Notes: generated by a model not told the origin, from the sequence alone. A DNA stretch of 38,893 nucleotides from Bacteroidota bacterium (GCA_015661185.1 JACVXU010000016.1:4860-43752), one strand, 5' to 3'; shown: positions 25,596 through 34,672, counted from the first letter of the stretch. A program made the numbers and translations.

Positions 25596-25694
25596 GCTGA
25601 GGCAGGACTCGCACGCTGCGGGTTTGCCAAATTAGAAAAGATAATCAAAACTCGAACCATCACAGCAATACATTATCCTGAAAGGATACATCGA

Positions 25695-26327
25695 ATGGCG
25701 TACGAATGGAAATTCAGCCCGCGTCCGTACACGGATGAGGACGCGAAGAAGCTGCTTGTCAACGTGGTAAGCGTGGAAACAACGGACTGGCATTACAACA
25801 CTCATCACAAGGGTTACGTAACTGCACTCAATAATATCGAGAAAGCGCTGGAAGGCGCCGATCGGGCGGCAGCGAATGGAAACTACAGCGTGGTCGGTGA
25901 ACTGAAGAGAAGATTTACGTGGAATCATGCCGGTGCGCTCCTTCACGACATTTATTGGGAGGTTCTCGGAGGAGATGGAGACCCGAACAAGGGGCCCGAA
26001 GTGAAGGCGGCAATCGAGAAGGAGTTCGGTTCGTTCGACGTGTGGAAGGCTGATTTCAAGGCTGGAACTATTTCAGCGAAGCTGAGCGGGTGGGGGTTGC
26101 TGGTGTTTGACCGGTTGTATTCAGGCCGCCTCTTGAACGTGACAGTTGATGAGCATCAATATGGAGCAATCTGGGGCGGTGTCCCCCTTGTTTCATGCGA
26201 CGTGTTTGAACACGCCTACTATCACAAAGATGGCCCGGCGAGGGCAAAGTACATTGACAACTTCATCGCCAATCTGCATTGGGGAAGGATTAATGACCGG
26301 TACAAGAAGTATGTGCTGGGGAAGTAA
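25695..26327 (+). CDS. sod: Fe/Mn superoxide dismutase
   Basis: This enzyme dismutates superoxide. Metal ligands can be placed at the His of DWHYNTHHKGYV (H33), the His of LLHDIYW, and Asp and His of CDVFEHAYY. The 210-residue sequence looks more like the thermophile/archaeal-like branch than enteric SodA/SodB. Where many family members have HYGKHH it reads HYNTHH. Iron versus manganese cannot be decided. No signal peptide, so it is cytoplasmic. It lies 99 bases after sufT with GAAAGGA upstream, and a strong terminator follows. Protection of Fe-S clusters fits the location. Confidence 0.93.
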   Translation: MAYEWKFSPRPYTDEDAKKLLVNVVSVETTDWHYNTHHKGYVTALNNIEKALEGADRAAANGNYSVVGELKRRFTWNHAGALLHDIYWEVLGGDGDPNKGPEVKAAIEKEFGSFDVWKADFKAGTISAKLSGWGLLVFDRLYSGRLLNVTVDEHQYGAIWGGVPLVSCDVFEHAYYHKDGPARAKYIDNFIANLHWGRINDRYKKYVLGK

Positions 26328-26347
26328 CGTTCGAGGAGTACGATTAG

Positions 26348-26386
26348 AAGGGGCCGGGGGCATCTCCGACCCCTTTTCTTTTTTTT
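26348..26386 (+). terminator. Intrinsic terminator after sod
   Basis: AAGGGGCCGG pairs with CCGACCCCTT around an 8-base loop with one mismatch, followed by a T-rich tail (TTTTCTTTTTTTT). It closes the rrf2-suf-sod transcription unit. Confidence 0.85.
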
Positions 26387-26452
26387 GGATTGCTCAGCGC
26401 TCAACTATTTGGTACTATGATATGAACTATACAATTAACACCAGCGAGACTG

Positions 26453-27907
26453 ATGCGATTGAGTCGACCGTCCAAACGTAGAATCCATTTCTCAGTTCTT
26501 CTTTTCCTGGTTCCCGGAGCGATGTGCTTCCCACAGACCAGGATTGAAAAAGAATTCTCTGCCAAGGTCTCGAAAACCCGTCTGCTCGAGCAAGTGCAAG
26601 ACCTCGTCAGACTCGGTTCGCGCATTGGGGGCACTGCATCTGGAGACAAGTCCGCGTCATATGTCGTCCGCAAATTCAAGCAAGCCGGCTTCAAGCCGAT
26701 CATTCAGAATGATCCTTTGCGCCTCGCCTTTGACCTTAAACGATGGAGCCTGCGGGTGACGGAACCGCGTGACCTACGCAGACTGATCAAGCACGAGTGG
26801 GTTGGAGCATATTCTCCTTCGGTGCCGGACTCGAAATCTGAGTTGCTGTACGCTCAGGATCCCCAGAAAGCCTCGAAACTTGACTTGAAGGGCAAAGCCC
26901 TCCTCGTCGACAATCCGGTTTCCACAAAAATGTATCAAGCTATGGCAGAAAATGGTGCGAGTTGCCTGCTCGTAGCTTCCCCTGTGCTCGAACGAGCATA
27001 CTCCGATTGGGCAATGATCACCGACCTTCCTCCCAGCAAGACAAATCCGATTCCACTTTTCAATGTATCATTGAACAACGCGCGGAAGCTCCAGAGCGTT
27101 CTGCAGGACAGTCAGACCGTTATGATCCGGTTCTCTGCCGAGGCGACAATTGATTCCGCAAGGGCCAAGACGGTGATTGCAACGCTTGAAGGCGAAAGCG
27201 AACAATACTATCTGATATGCGCCCACGGTGATTCCGATTCCGGGGGACCTGGTGCCGACGACAATGCTTCGGGCGTTTCCGGAGTCCTGGAGGCTGCGCG
27301 GGTTCTCAAGGAATTGGTGGTGTCCCGTCGCATCCCCAAACCGAAGTTTTCGGTTCGATTTGCCGTTTGGGGCTCGGAGATGCTTTCCACAGAGCAATAC
27401 ATCCGATTGAATGCGCGCCACCTGAAGGACATCCTCGGAGTGATGAATTTCGACCAGATCGGAACGGGGGTTACGCGGGACTGCCTGTACTTCGAGTCCA
27501 ATGATGTCAAATACAATGAGCCACTATTGAGGACACTCGAGCGCCTTGGAGAGGAGTATGCAGGGAGAAGAGGATACTGGAACGAGGCGACGACAAATCC
27601 GTCCCAGGGCGGAACGGATTCGTACGTTTTCTTTCCGAGCAGTTTGCGGCGGTTGAATGTCCCGGATCTGGAAATCCCCTCGGTCACGATCTTTACGGGT
27701 GCTTGGAATGAACTCAAGGCGATGCCACAGACGCCGGGATGGAACTCAAAAGCCTGGCGTGGCCCGCCTGATACTGTCTATATTGATTTTTCGGCGTACT
27801 ATCATTCATCATTGGACGTACCGGAGCGAACGACGGAACGTGAGCCGTTCAATATGATCGGTGCGGTCAAGGCAGTGGGAATTGCACTCCTACGTCTCGC
27901 CTGGTAG
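26453..27907 (+). CDS. Exported M28-family peptidase-like protein with altered metal site
   Basis: The 484-residue protein has a basic-hydrophobic signal peptide (about residues 8-27). Next comes a PA-like insert (about 110-240), then an M28 aminopeptidase-type domain (about 245-480). Metal-site residues can be placed: H258 (CAHGDSD), D270 (GADDNASG), D334 (NFDQIG) and H451 (YYHSSLD). The usual Glu-Glu pair reads E309-M310 (WGSEML): the general base is kept but the second Glu, normally a zinc ligand, is Met. It may be a modified or non-catalytic member. It starts after the sod terminator; its own promoter is not clear. Confidence 0.8.
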   Translation: MRLSRPSKRRIHFSVLLFLVPGAMCFPQTRIEKEFSAKVSKTRLLEQVQDLVRLGSRIGGTASGDKSASYVVRKFKQAGFKPIIQNDPLRLAFDLKRWSLRVTEPRDLRRLIKHEWVGAYSPSVPDSKSELLYAQDPQKASKLDLKGKALLVDNPVSTKMYQAMAENGASCLLVASPVLERAYSDWAMITDLPPSKTNPIPLFNVSLNNARKLQSVLQDSQTVMIRFSAEATIDSARAKTVIATLEGESEQYYLICAHGDSDSGGPGADDNASGVSGVLEAARVLKELVVSRRIPKPKFSVRFAVWGSEMLSTEQYIRLNARHLKDILGVMNFDQIGTGVTRDCLYFESNDVKYNEPLLRTLERLGEEYAGRRGYWNEATTNPSQGGTDSYVFFPSSLRRLNVPDLEIPSVTIFTGAWNELKAMPQTPGWNSKAWRGPPDTVYIDFSAYYHSSLDVPERTTEREPFNMIGAVKAVGIALLRLAW

Positions 27908-27918
27908 CGATGCCATGA

Positions 27919-28131
27919 ATGAAAACAGGATCAACCACACCGCGAGGTCTGCGAATGGAAGAAGATGATCGTCGCAAGAACATTGACTCCAAAGCCCTCG
28001 AGTCGAACTCTGCAGTGAACTCGTTTCACTACTGGCAGTATTGCGTAAATTGTGGAACGATGCTTGAGAGCCGAAAGTGCAAGCTGATTTGCCCGAAATG
28101 TGGATTCTACCATTCCTGCAGCGAGCCATGA
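27919..28131 (+). CDS. Small zinc-ribbon protein
   Basis: This is a 70-residue protein with a C-terminal zinc ribbon: CVNCGTM (C-x2-C), RKCKLICPKCG (C-x2-C) and a terminal YHSCSEP. Similar short ribbon proteins with the KLICPxCG..xxCS pattern occur widely in bacteria and have no known function. The start may be ATG 27919 or ATG 27955 (MEEDD); the N-terminal 38 residues are charged and not conserved-looking. It lies 11 bases after the M28 gene and before folP, probably in the same transcript. Confidence 0.75.
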   Translation: MKTGSTTPRGLRMEEDDRRKNIDSKALESNSAVNSFHYWQYCVNCGTMLESRKCKLICPKCGFYHSCSEP

Positions 28132-28229
28132 TGCTCGTGTCTGTTGGTTGACTCCATCAACCGTATCCCGAGCCGAATCTAATTCAGACATTGCCGCCAG
28201 AACCAGCGTACATCGCCGAAGCCAAGAAG

Positions 28230-29087
28230 ATGACTCCCGAGAATGACCGTTTCCAGTTTGTTTTCGGATCGCGAACCTATGATCTGGCTTCGCGCACGCA
28301 CATCATGGGGATTGTGAATGTTACACCAGATTCGTTTTCCGACGGGGGGCTTTTCTTTGACGCTGAACGAGCCGTGGCTCATGGCCGTGAGCTCGCTGAG
28401 CAAGGAGCTGATATCCTGGACATCGGGGGAGAGTCAACCCGTCCGGGCTCGGATCCGGTGTCAGAACAAGAAGAGATAAGGCGTGTTGTGCCCGTTATTG
28501 AACGCCTGTCGCACGAATGTACTATTCCACTTTCGATCGATACATATAAGGCCAATGTGGCCCGTGCGGCACTAGCGGCCGGAGCCTGCATCGTCAATGA
28601 CATCAGCGGATTGACCTATGATCATTCGATGATCGAGGTAGTTCATGAGCATCAGGCGACGGTGGTGCTGATGCATGTTCTTGGATCACCAAAGACGATG
28701 CAAGTGCGACCCGTGTATCAGAATGTTGTGCGGGAGGTATACGAATTCCTCGAGAGCCGGTCGGGTGCTGCACGTCGACGCGGCATAAGTCAGATCATAG
28801 TCGACCCGGGACTCGGTTTTGGCAAAGAGCTCGAGCACAACCTGGACCTGGTGAGACAGTTGCAGAAGTTCAAGCGGCTCGGTTACCCTGTCCTGATTGG
28901 CCCATCAAGAAAATCGTTTATCGGAAAGATCCTTGATTTGCCGGTTCTGCAGCGCCTTGAGGGGACTGCTGCGGCAGTGACTGCTTGCATCATGCATGGG
29001 GCAAACATCATCAGGGTACACGATGTCAGGGAGATGAAGCGGGTAGCTCAGGTTGCTGACGCACTCAAGGAACGGGGGGGTGAGTGA
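28230..29087 (+). CDS. folP: Dihydropteroate synthase
   Basis: FolP joins p-aminobenzoate to the pterin diphosphate in folate synthesis. It is a TIM barrel with all standard signatures: IMGIVNVTPDSFSDGG, DIGGESTRPGSDPVS, SIDTYKANVARAALAAGACIVNDISG, VDPGLGFGKELEHNL, LIGPSRKSFIG and a C-terminal RVHDVREM. ATG 28230 gives 285 residues, a normal length. The ORF track uses TTG 28191, which would add 13 residues without a ribosome binding site, so that is the less likely start. The stop overlaps the next ATG (TGATG). Confidence 0.95.
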   Translation: MTPENDRFQFVFGSRTYDLASRTHIMGIVNVTPDSFSDGGLFFDAERAVAHGRELAEQGADILDIGGESTRPGSDPVSEQEEIRRVVPVIERLSHECTIPLSIDTYKANVARAALAAGACIVNDISGLTYDHSMIEVVHEHQATVVLMHVLGSPKTMQVRPVYQNVVREVYEFLESRSGAARRRGISQIIVDPGLGFGKELEHNLDLVRQLQKFKRLGYPVLIGPSRKSFIGKILDLPVLQRLEGTAAAVTACIMHGANIIRVHDVREMKRVAQVADALKERGGE

Positions 29088-29749
29088 TGACCGCAATACT
29101 CATTCCAGCGTTCAACGCAGCGCAATCGCTTGGCAGCTTGCTGGAGAAAATTCCTCAGAATATCGGGGATGGATGTATCGTTGTTGTCGACGATGGTTCC
29201 TCGGATGATACTTCGCGGATTGCAGCTGACGCAGGTGCGGTTGTCATTCGCCACGAGCGCAACCGAGGAAAAGGTGCTGCCCTTAGGTCGGGATTCGACT
29301 ACGTGCTTGCATCGACCCGGTCTGATTCAGTTCTTACAATGGACGCGGACCTGCAGCACGATCCGGCCGAGATCTCGAAGTTCCTGGCCGCGTGGGAATC
29401 AGGAAGGACAGACATTATCCTGGGCTGCCGTCGGTTTGGAAGGGGGATGCCGATTCATCGGATTCTCTCGAATACAATAACCTCGTCGCTCGTCTCAGCA
29501 CGCACCGGCGCAAGGATTCGTGACAGCCAGACGGGTTTTCGTTTGATCGCCCGGGAAGTGTTGTTGTCCGTCGAACTGGAAGCGGACGGGTATGAGGCGG
29601 AAACTGAGTTCCTCATCAAGGCAGCGCGAAAGGGCTTTCGCATTTCATCTGTCCCCATTGCAACGATCTATGGTACCGCGCCCAGTCACATGACGCATTG
29701 GAAAACGACCAAGCGATTTCTTCAAGTCTTACTCAGGGAGTATAAATGA
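29087..29749 (+). CDS. Family 2 glycosyltransferase (polyprenyl-phosphate mannosyltransferase-like)
   Basis: The 220-residue protein has a GT-A fold. It opens TAILIPAFNAAQSLGSLLEKIP, with VVDDGSSDDTSRIA as the nucleotide-sugar site, HERNRGKGAALRSGFDYV, and MDADLQHDP containing the metal-binding Asp-x-Asp. DSQTGFRLIAREVL is typical of DPM1-like enzymes that load a sugar onto a polyprenyl phosphate. No C-terminal membrane segment is present. The acceptor and sugar are unknown. It overlaps folP by one base and pcm by four, so it is translationally coupled to both. Confidence 0.82.
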   Translation: MTAILIPAFNAAQSLGSLLEKIPQNIGDGCIVVVDDGSSDDTSRIAADAGAVVIRHERNRGKGAALRSGFDYVLASTRSDSVLTMDADLQHDPAEISKFLAAWESGRTDIILGCRRFGRGMPIHRILSNTITSSLVSARTGARIRDSQTGFRLIAREVLLSVELEADGYEAETEFLIKAARKGFRISSVPIATIYGTAPSHMTHWKTTKRFLQVLLREYK

Positions 29750-30387
29750 GCCGTTTCGAGGATGAACGCCGTGAAATGATTGAGGTCCTGAAAGGACGCG
29801 GGATCGGCGATGAGCGCCTCCTACAGGTAATGGCAAAAATCGAGCGGCATTTGTTCGTTTCAGAGCCCTTCGTCAATCGCTCGTACGATGACACTGCTCT
29901 TCCGATAGCAAAGCAACAGACAATCTCGCAGCCATATACCGTTGCGTTCATGACTCAGGAATTGTGCTTGAAAACGGGGGCGAAAGTGCTCGAGGTTGGA
30001 ACAGGCTCGGGCTACCAGGCAGCGATTCTCGCGGAGATGGGTTGCAGGGTCTTCACCATCGAAAGACATGTCGATCTGCTCTTGCAGGCCCGTAAGATGT
30101 TTGAGAAGTTGGGATATCGGATAGGTTCGAAAGCAGGAGACGGCACCATCGGATGGTCGGATTTCGCTCCCTATGACGGAATCGTCGTGACGGCTGCTGC
30201 TCCAGAAGTTCCAGAACCCCTCATCCTGCAACTTGCAGAAGGCGGACGGCTTGTCATCCCTGTAGGAAACCTCGAAATGCAGGATCTTCATGTAATCACG
30301 AAGATAGGAGACCCATTCGAAAAGAAGGTGATCGAGGGCTTCAAGTTCGTGCCGCTGATTGGAAAGAAAGGCTGGAACGGTCAGTAA
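29746..30387 (+). CDS. pcm: Protein-L-isoaspartate O-methyltransferase
   Basis: Pcm methylates damaged L-isoaspartyl residues so that they can revert to Asp. The 213-residue protein has the substrate-side RSYDDTALPI and QTISQPYTVAFMTQEL, then the SAM-binding VLEVGTGSGYQAAILAEM (motif I), and VTAAAPEVPEPLILQLAEGGRLVIPVG near residues 145-172. These segments are diagnostic. ATG overlaps the previous stop (ATGA). It is the usual length. Confidence 0.95.
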   Translation: MSRFEDERREMIEVLKGRGIGDERLLQVMAKIERHLFVSEPFVNRSYDDTALPIAKQQTISQPYTVAFMTQELCLKTGAKVLEVGTGSGYQAAILAEMGCRVFTIERHVDLLLQARKMFEKLGYRIGSKAGDGTIGWSDFAPYDGIVVTAAAPEVPEPLILQLAEGGRLVIPVGNLEMQDLHVITKIGDPFEKKVIEGFKFVPLIGKKGWNGQ

Positions 30388-30435
30388 AGACACTGTGGAG
30401 GTAGCACGAGCCATCAACGAGCATCTGGTAATTCA

Positions 30436-31374
30436 TTGAAGACCCGCCCCATCCTGGCCATCGTCGGCCCCACCGCATCCGGAAAGACTCCGTTATCCCT
30501 GTTGTTGGCAGAGATCCTCAATGGAGAGATTGTCTCAGCCGATTCACGTCAAATCTTTAAATACCTTGATATTGGGACGGCGAAGCCTACACGGGCGGAG
30601 AGAAAACGAGTCCCACATCATTTTGTTGACTTCCTCGATCCCAAGGACAAGTATAGTGCAGGCCTTTATGGCGATGATGTGAAGAAGGTGGTAAAGGATG
30701 TCTTTGACCGAGGGAAAGTTCCGATTCTCGTCGGAGGATCTGGTCTCTACATAAAGGCGGCCATCGACGGGTTATTCGGTGGTCCGGGAAGGGACCCGGA
30801 AATAAGGGCCCGGCTTGAGGATCAGCTTCGGACCGGAGGTATCGAGCCCATGCTTGATACTCTGAGGAAAGTTGATCCCGTTGTTCTTCAGACGATGAAA
30901 GAGATCACTCCTCGGAGAATTATCCGTGCGCTGGAGGTGTTCTTCATAGCGGGCAAACCCCTATCAGAATACCACTCGGAACAAGGGCAGATCCCGGACT
31001 TTCAGGCGATACAATTCGGTTTGGAATGGGAACGAAAGGAGTTGTACTCGCGCATCAATCAACGCGTCGATCGTATGATCTCGGATGGACTGATGGATGA
31101 GGTACAGAAACTTGCGGGAATGGGTTTCGACAGACAGCTCAATGCTCTCAACACGGTTGGATACAAGGAAGTGTTCGACTATCTCGAGGGAACCGTGAAC
31201 CGCGAGACCATGATCGATCTCATCAAGCGCAATACCCGACGATTCGCGAAACGCCAGATTACGTGGTTCAAGGCCGACAAGAGGATTCGACAAATCCCGA
31301 TGACGGAAAATCTTGATTTGGTGGCGGCCGCCCGGAAAATTGTCGACGGGTATAGAAAAGAGATGGCCAGGTAG
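30436..31374 (+). CDS. miaA: tRNA dimethylallyltransferase MiaA
   Basis: MiaA isopentenylates A37 of tRNAs that read codons starting with U, such as the tRNA-Leu(CAA) in this window. The P-loop is GPTASGKT (near residue 10), followed by EIVSADSRQIFKYLDIGTAKP, and LVGGSGLYIKAAIDGL. The 312-residue length is standard. The start is TTG 30436: the frame is open from a TAA at 30385 with no ATG or GTG before the P-loop region. It lies 48 bases after pcm, with a CTGTGGAGGTAG site too distant to count as a strong ribosome binding site. Confidence 0.94.
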   Translation: MKTRPILAIVGPTASGKTPLSLLLAEILNGEIVSADSRQIFKYLDIGTAKPTRAERKRVPHHFVDFLDPKDKYSAGLYGDDVKKVVKDVFDRGKVPILVGGSGLYIKAAIDGLFGGPGRDPEIRARLEDQLRTGGIEPMLDTLRKVDPVVLQTMKEITPRRIIRALEVFFIAGKPLSEYHSEQGQIPDFQAIQFGLEWERKELYSRINQRVDRMISDGLMDEVQKLAGMGFDRQLNALNTVGYKEVFDYLEGTVNRETMIDLIKRNTRRFAKRQITWFKADKRIRQIPMTENLDLVAAARKIVDGYRKEMAR

Positions 31375-31390
31375 GAGCGTGACATCGACG

Positions 31391-31421
31391 TTGCTTTTCG
31401 GCGCGTTATTGATTATATTTC
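31391..31421 (+). promoter_or_regulatory. Promoter of tRNA-Pro (TTG-N20-TATATTTC)
   Basis: TTG (31391-31393), 20 bases, TATATTTC (31414-31421), 17 bases before the tRNA 5' end, a normal leader for a tRNA transcript. Confidence 0.6.
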
Positions 31422-31438
31422 ACTTGTTCGTTGTAGAT

Positions 31439-31513
31439 CGGGGCGTGGCGCAGCCTGGCTAGCGCGCTTGGTTCGGGACCAAGAGGTCGCGAGTTCGAAT
31501 CTCGCCGCCCCGA
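31439..31513 (+). tRNA. tRNA-Pro (anticodon CGG)
   Basis: The 75-base cloverleaf has acceptor CGGGGCG/CGCCCCG, anticodon stem CTTGG/CCAAG with loop TTCGGGA (anticodon CGG, reading CCG), and T-stem GCGAG/CTCGC with loop TTCGAAT. Discriminator A, no encoded CCA. Confidence 0.95.
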
Positions 31514-31590
31514 CGATTCTCACAACACTCGTTTTCCCCACCTTACCCTTTTCCGTCTTACGCACTCCCACATGTCTGTTGCCGTATTCA

Positions 31591-31621
31591 TTGAATCTCT
31601 AGCCAATTTTGGCTACCTTTG
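31591..31621 (+). promoter_or_regulatory. Promoter of der (TTG-N20-TACCTTTG)
   Basis: TTG (31591-31593), 20 bases, TACCTTTG (31614-31621), a full TAnnTTTG match, 23 bases before the der ATG. The rest of 31514-31644 shows nothing else. Confidence 0.65.
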
Positions 31622-31644
31622 ATTATAACTGGGAATTATCTGCC

Positions 31645-32955
31645 ATGCCTTCCGCCATAATCGCAATTGTGGGCCGTCCCAACGTGGGAAAGTCCACGTT
31701 GTTCAACCGAATCCTGGGTGCCAGAGAGGCGATCGTCCATGACATGCCGGGCGTAACCCGTGACCGGAAGTATGCCGAGGCTGAGTGGGCTGGGGTCCAC
31801 TTTACAATCATTGATACGGGTGGATTTGTTCCAGAATCCGACGACGTTTTCGAACGGGCCATTCGGGAGCAGGCACAAATCGCCATTGAGGAGGCGGATG
31901 TTGTGGTCTTTGTGGTTGACGCTGTCATTGGCGTCACTCCTCTCGATAAAGAAATTGCGAACATTCTGAGGAAATCGAGGAAGCCCATCTGCCTCGCTGT
32001 GAACAAGATCGATTCCGCGAAACGAGAGAACGACGTGAACGAGTTCTTTTCGCTTGGCTTGGGAGAGCCGCTTTCCATTTCTGCCCTGGGCGGGCGTCAG
32101 ATAGGCGATTTCCTCGACGTCGTGACTTCCGCGTTCAAACCGGAGGAGACAGAGGAGGGTGACCAAACGAGGCTCCGCCTGGCTGTTTTGGGGAAGCCCA
32201 ATGTCGGGAAGTCGTCCCTTGTCAATGCTCTTCTCGGAAAGACACGACAGGTTGTGACAGAGATCCCGGGAACCACGAGAGATCCTATCGATTCACTCCT
32301 GAAACACGATGGGGAGGAGTTCATACTCATTGACACGGCAGGATTGAGGAAGAGGAAAAGACTGATAGAGAGCGTTGAGTTCTACAGCGCCATGCGCACG
32401 CTTCGCAGCATCGAACGGTGCGATGTCGCGCTGATTCTGTTCGACGCCAAGCGCGGATTTGACGTGCAGGATCTTCACATAGTAGAGTCGGCCCTGGAGC
32501 GTCGCCGTCCGATTCTGATTGCTGTGAACAAGTGGGACCTCGTCGAAAAGGAAACAAATACGGCAAAGGGGTATGAGAGCTTTATCAAGGAAAAGCTCGG
32601 GCTCTATGACCACATTCCGGTCATGTTTGTCTCTGCTCTGACGAAGCAGCGAATCTACAAGCTCCTCGAAAAGGCCAAGTTCATTCGCGAGGAGAATTGT
32701 AAGCGCATCGACACCAGCACACTGAATGACGTTCTCCTGCCCGAGATCGAAAGAAATCCTCCTAAATCCTCCAGTCCAAAGGAGATCAAGATCAAGTATA
32801 TCACGCAGATCAAAACCGAACCTCCAATGTTCGCGTTCTTCTGCAATGAGCCAACACTTATCCAGGAATCGTACAAACGGTACTTGCTCAATAAGCTCAG
32901 AGAACATTTTGGTTTCGAAGGCGTCCCAATCACCCTGACATTCAAGAAAAAATAA
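31645..32955 (+). CDS. der: GTPase Der (EngA), ribosome assembly
   Basis: Der is an essential double GTPase for 50S subunit maturation. Two G domains are in tandem: GRPNVGKST with DTGGF and NKID (about residues 10-125), and GKPNVGKSS with DTAGLRKR and NKWD (about 175-300). A KH-like C-terminal domain ending FEGVPITLTFKKK follows. ATG 31645 gives 436 residues, the family norm; the track start at 31609 lies within the promoter and adds 12 residues. It is preceded by the best-matching promoter in this half of the window. Confidence 0.97.
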   Translation: MPSAIIAIVGRPNVGKSTLFNRILGAREAIVHDMPGVTRDRKYAEAEWAGVHFTIIDTGGFVPESDDVFERAIREQAQIAIEEADVVVFVVDAVIGVTPLDKEIANILRKSRKPICLAVNKIDSAKRENDVNEFFSLGLGEPLSISALGGRQIGDFLDVVTSAFKPEETEEGDQTRLRLAVLGKPNVGKSSLVNALLGKTRQVVTEIPGTTRDPIDSLLKHDGEEFILIDTAGLRKRKRLIESVEFYSAMRTLRSIERCDVALILFDAKRGFDVQDLHIVESALERRRPILIAVNKWDLVEKETNTAKGYESFIKEKLGLYDHIPVMFVSALTKQRIYKLLEKAKFIREENCKRIDTSTLNDVLLPEIERNPPKSSSPKEIKIKYITQIKTEPPMFAFFCNEPTLIQESYKRYLLNKLREHFGFEGVPITLTFKKK

Positions 32956-32978
32956 ACCTTTCTTTCGCGGCACAAACA

Positions 32979-33605
32979 ATGAAGAACCTCACGATCCTGC
33001 ACCATCCTCTCGTACAGCGTGACCTCACCCTCTTGAGAGACAAACGAACTCCGAGCAATCAATTTCGCTCGGTGCTGCGTCGTGCATCCACACTGATGGC
33101 AATCGAAGTAACCAGGGATCTCCCGCTGAAGTCTACCATTGTGGCAACTCCACTGGCCAAGACAACAGGCTACGTGCTCTCGCGCCCGGTAGTTCTCGTC
33201 CCGATTCTGCGGGCAGGCCTGGGTCTCGTCGGCGGATTCGTGGAAGTTCTACCGGACGCCCGGGTCGGGCATATTGGGCTCTACCGGGATGAACAGTCTC
33301 TGAAGCCTGTTGACTACTATTTCAAAGTTCCGAAGAATCTCAGGGAAGCCATGGTTTTTCTCCTGGACCCCATGCTCGCCACTGGCGGTAGCCTTGCGGC
33401 AGCGATCACCTACCTGAAGAAACGTGGTGCAAAGACGTTGGTCTGTGTGACCCTTGTCGCTGCACCGGAGGGGATCAGGCGTGTCCACAAGGAACATCCG
33501 GAGGTTCCAATCTTCACCTGCTCGTTGGATAAGAGGCTGAACTCGAAGGGTTATATCCTGCCGGGTTTGGGCGACGCCGGGGATCGTATATTTGGAACAG
33601 AGTAA
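32979..33605 (+). CDS. upp: Uracil phosphoribosyltransferase
   Basis: Upp salvages uracil to UMP with PRPP. The 208-residue protein shows the PRPP loop LLDPMLATGGSLAAAITYLKKRG and the uracil-binding C-terminus YILPGLGDAGDRIFGTE, with VPILRAGLGLVGG in the core. All are diagnostic for Upp rather than other phosphoribosyltransferases. It starts 23 bases after der and is probably co-transcribed with it. Confidence 0.95.
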   Translation: MKNLTILHHPLVQRDLTLLRDKRTPSNQFRSVLRRASTLMAIEVTRDLPLKSTIVATPLAKTTGYVLSRPVVLVPILRAGLGLVGGFVEVLPDARVGHIGLYRDEQSLKPVDYYFKVPKNLREAMVFLLDPMLATGGSLAAAITYLKKRGAKTLVCVTLVAAPEGIRRVHKEHPEVPIFTCSLDKRLNSKGYILPGLGDAGDRIFGTE

Positions 33606-33614
33606 GAGGTGGGC

Positions 33615-34661
33615 GTGAGACAACTCGGCTTATGCTGCCTTGCATGGATTAGCCTGATTGCGTCTGCCATGGCGCAAACCGTGTTGCCGGATGTCCGTTT
33701 GAACGCGCTTGTCCTTCAAGGAATTGATTTAGACTGGCAGGGAAAACATCTTCAGGCTGATTCGCTTTTTCAAGAAACGATCCGGGAATTTCCCAATCAC
33801 CCCGCCGGTTATGTCTACAGGGCCGGAGTGATGCAGTCGAAGGCCATGGACCAGGAGATGCAGGTTGATGAAGCACGATTTGATTCCTTGATAAGATTGG
33901 CGAAGGAGAAGGCGAAGGGGTTGCTGGAAAGAGATGGAGAGGCAAAGTGGGGGCACTTTTTTCTCGGAACGGCAGATGGTTATGATTCCTACGCCCGCGT
34001 ATATCGCGGCGACTGGCTGAGCGGGGCGTTGAGAGGCATCGCATCCGTGTCATCGTTCAAAGATGCAATCAGGCTGGACTCGTCGATGTACGACGCGTAT
34101 GGCGGGGTCGGAGCATTCAACTATTGGCGCAGTCGAAAAACTGAGTACTTCAATTGGATTCCGTTCATCGGAGATGCCAGGCCGGAAGCGTTCGCGTTTC
34201 TCAAGAAAACAATCGATCGGGGCCTCTACAATCGTTACACGGCTCTGAGTATGCTTGCGGCCATATATGATGACGCGGGATTACATGACAAAGCTCTTGA
34301 GTGTTCTCGCGCTGGGCTCGAGCGTTATCCTGCGAACCAGGTGTTCTTGTGGGCTTTGGCGACTGCCTGGCAGAAGCTCGGGAACTCCCGGGAAGCTGCA
34401 AACGCTTACGAACGACTGCTCCGGGCTTTCGCAGCTGAGAAGGAAAACAATCGTTACAACGAAATCGTCTGCAGGCTGAACCTTTCGAGATTCAAGTTGG
34501 AGCTCGGGGACACTCTTCAAGTTCGCGAGAATCTGGTTGACATACTCAAGTTCCATAAAGCTGATTTTCCGGTGCATTTGCAGAGCCGGGCTCAGGAGAA
34601 GCTGGATCAAGCGAAGGAACTCTTGCGCAAAGGACTTGACGGCCACTCCTTCACTGAGTAA
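33615..34661 (+). CDS. Exported TPR-like protein of unknown function
   Basis: I do not recognise a named family. Starting at GTG 33615, with AAGAGG five bases upstream, it has a signal peptide ending SAMAQ (MRQLGLCCLAWISLIASAMAQ). The mature part of about 325 residues is helical with TPR-like units: LNALVLQGIDLDWQGKHLQADSLFQETIREFPNHP, and LAAIYDDAGLHDKALECSRAGLERYPAN with the following helix pair. A middle segment (WGHFFLGTADGYDSYARVYRGDWLSGALRGI) is less repeat-like. The track start GTG 33609 is an alternative. It lies between upp and rel; the role is unknown. Confidence 0.75.
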   Translation: MRQLGLCCLAWISLIASAMAQTVLPDVRLNALVLQGIDLDWQGKHLQADSLFQETIREFPNHPAGYVYRAGVMQSKAMDQEMQVDEARFDSLIRLAKEKAKGLLERDGEAKWGHFFLGTADGYDSYARVYRGDWLSGALRGIASVSSFKDAIRLDSSMYDAYGGVGAFNYWRSRKTEYFNWIPFIGDARPEAFAFLKKTIDRGLYNRYTALSMLAAIYDDAGLHDKALECSRAGLERYPANQVFLWALATAWQKLGNSREAANAYERLLRAFAAEKENNRYNEIVCRLNLSRFKLELGDTLQVRENLVDILKFHKADFPVHLQSRAQEKLDQAKELLRKGLDGHSFTE

Positions 34662-34672
34662 AAGAGCGGTCC

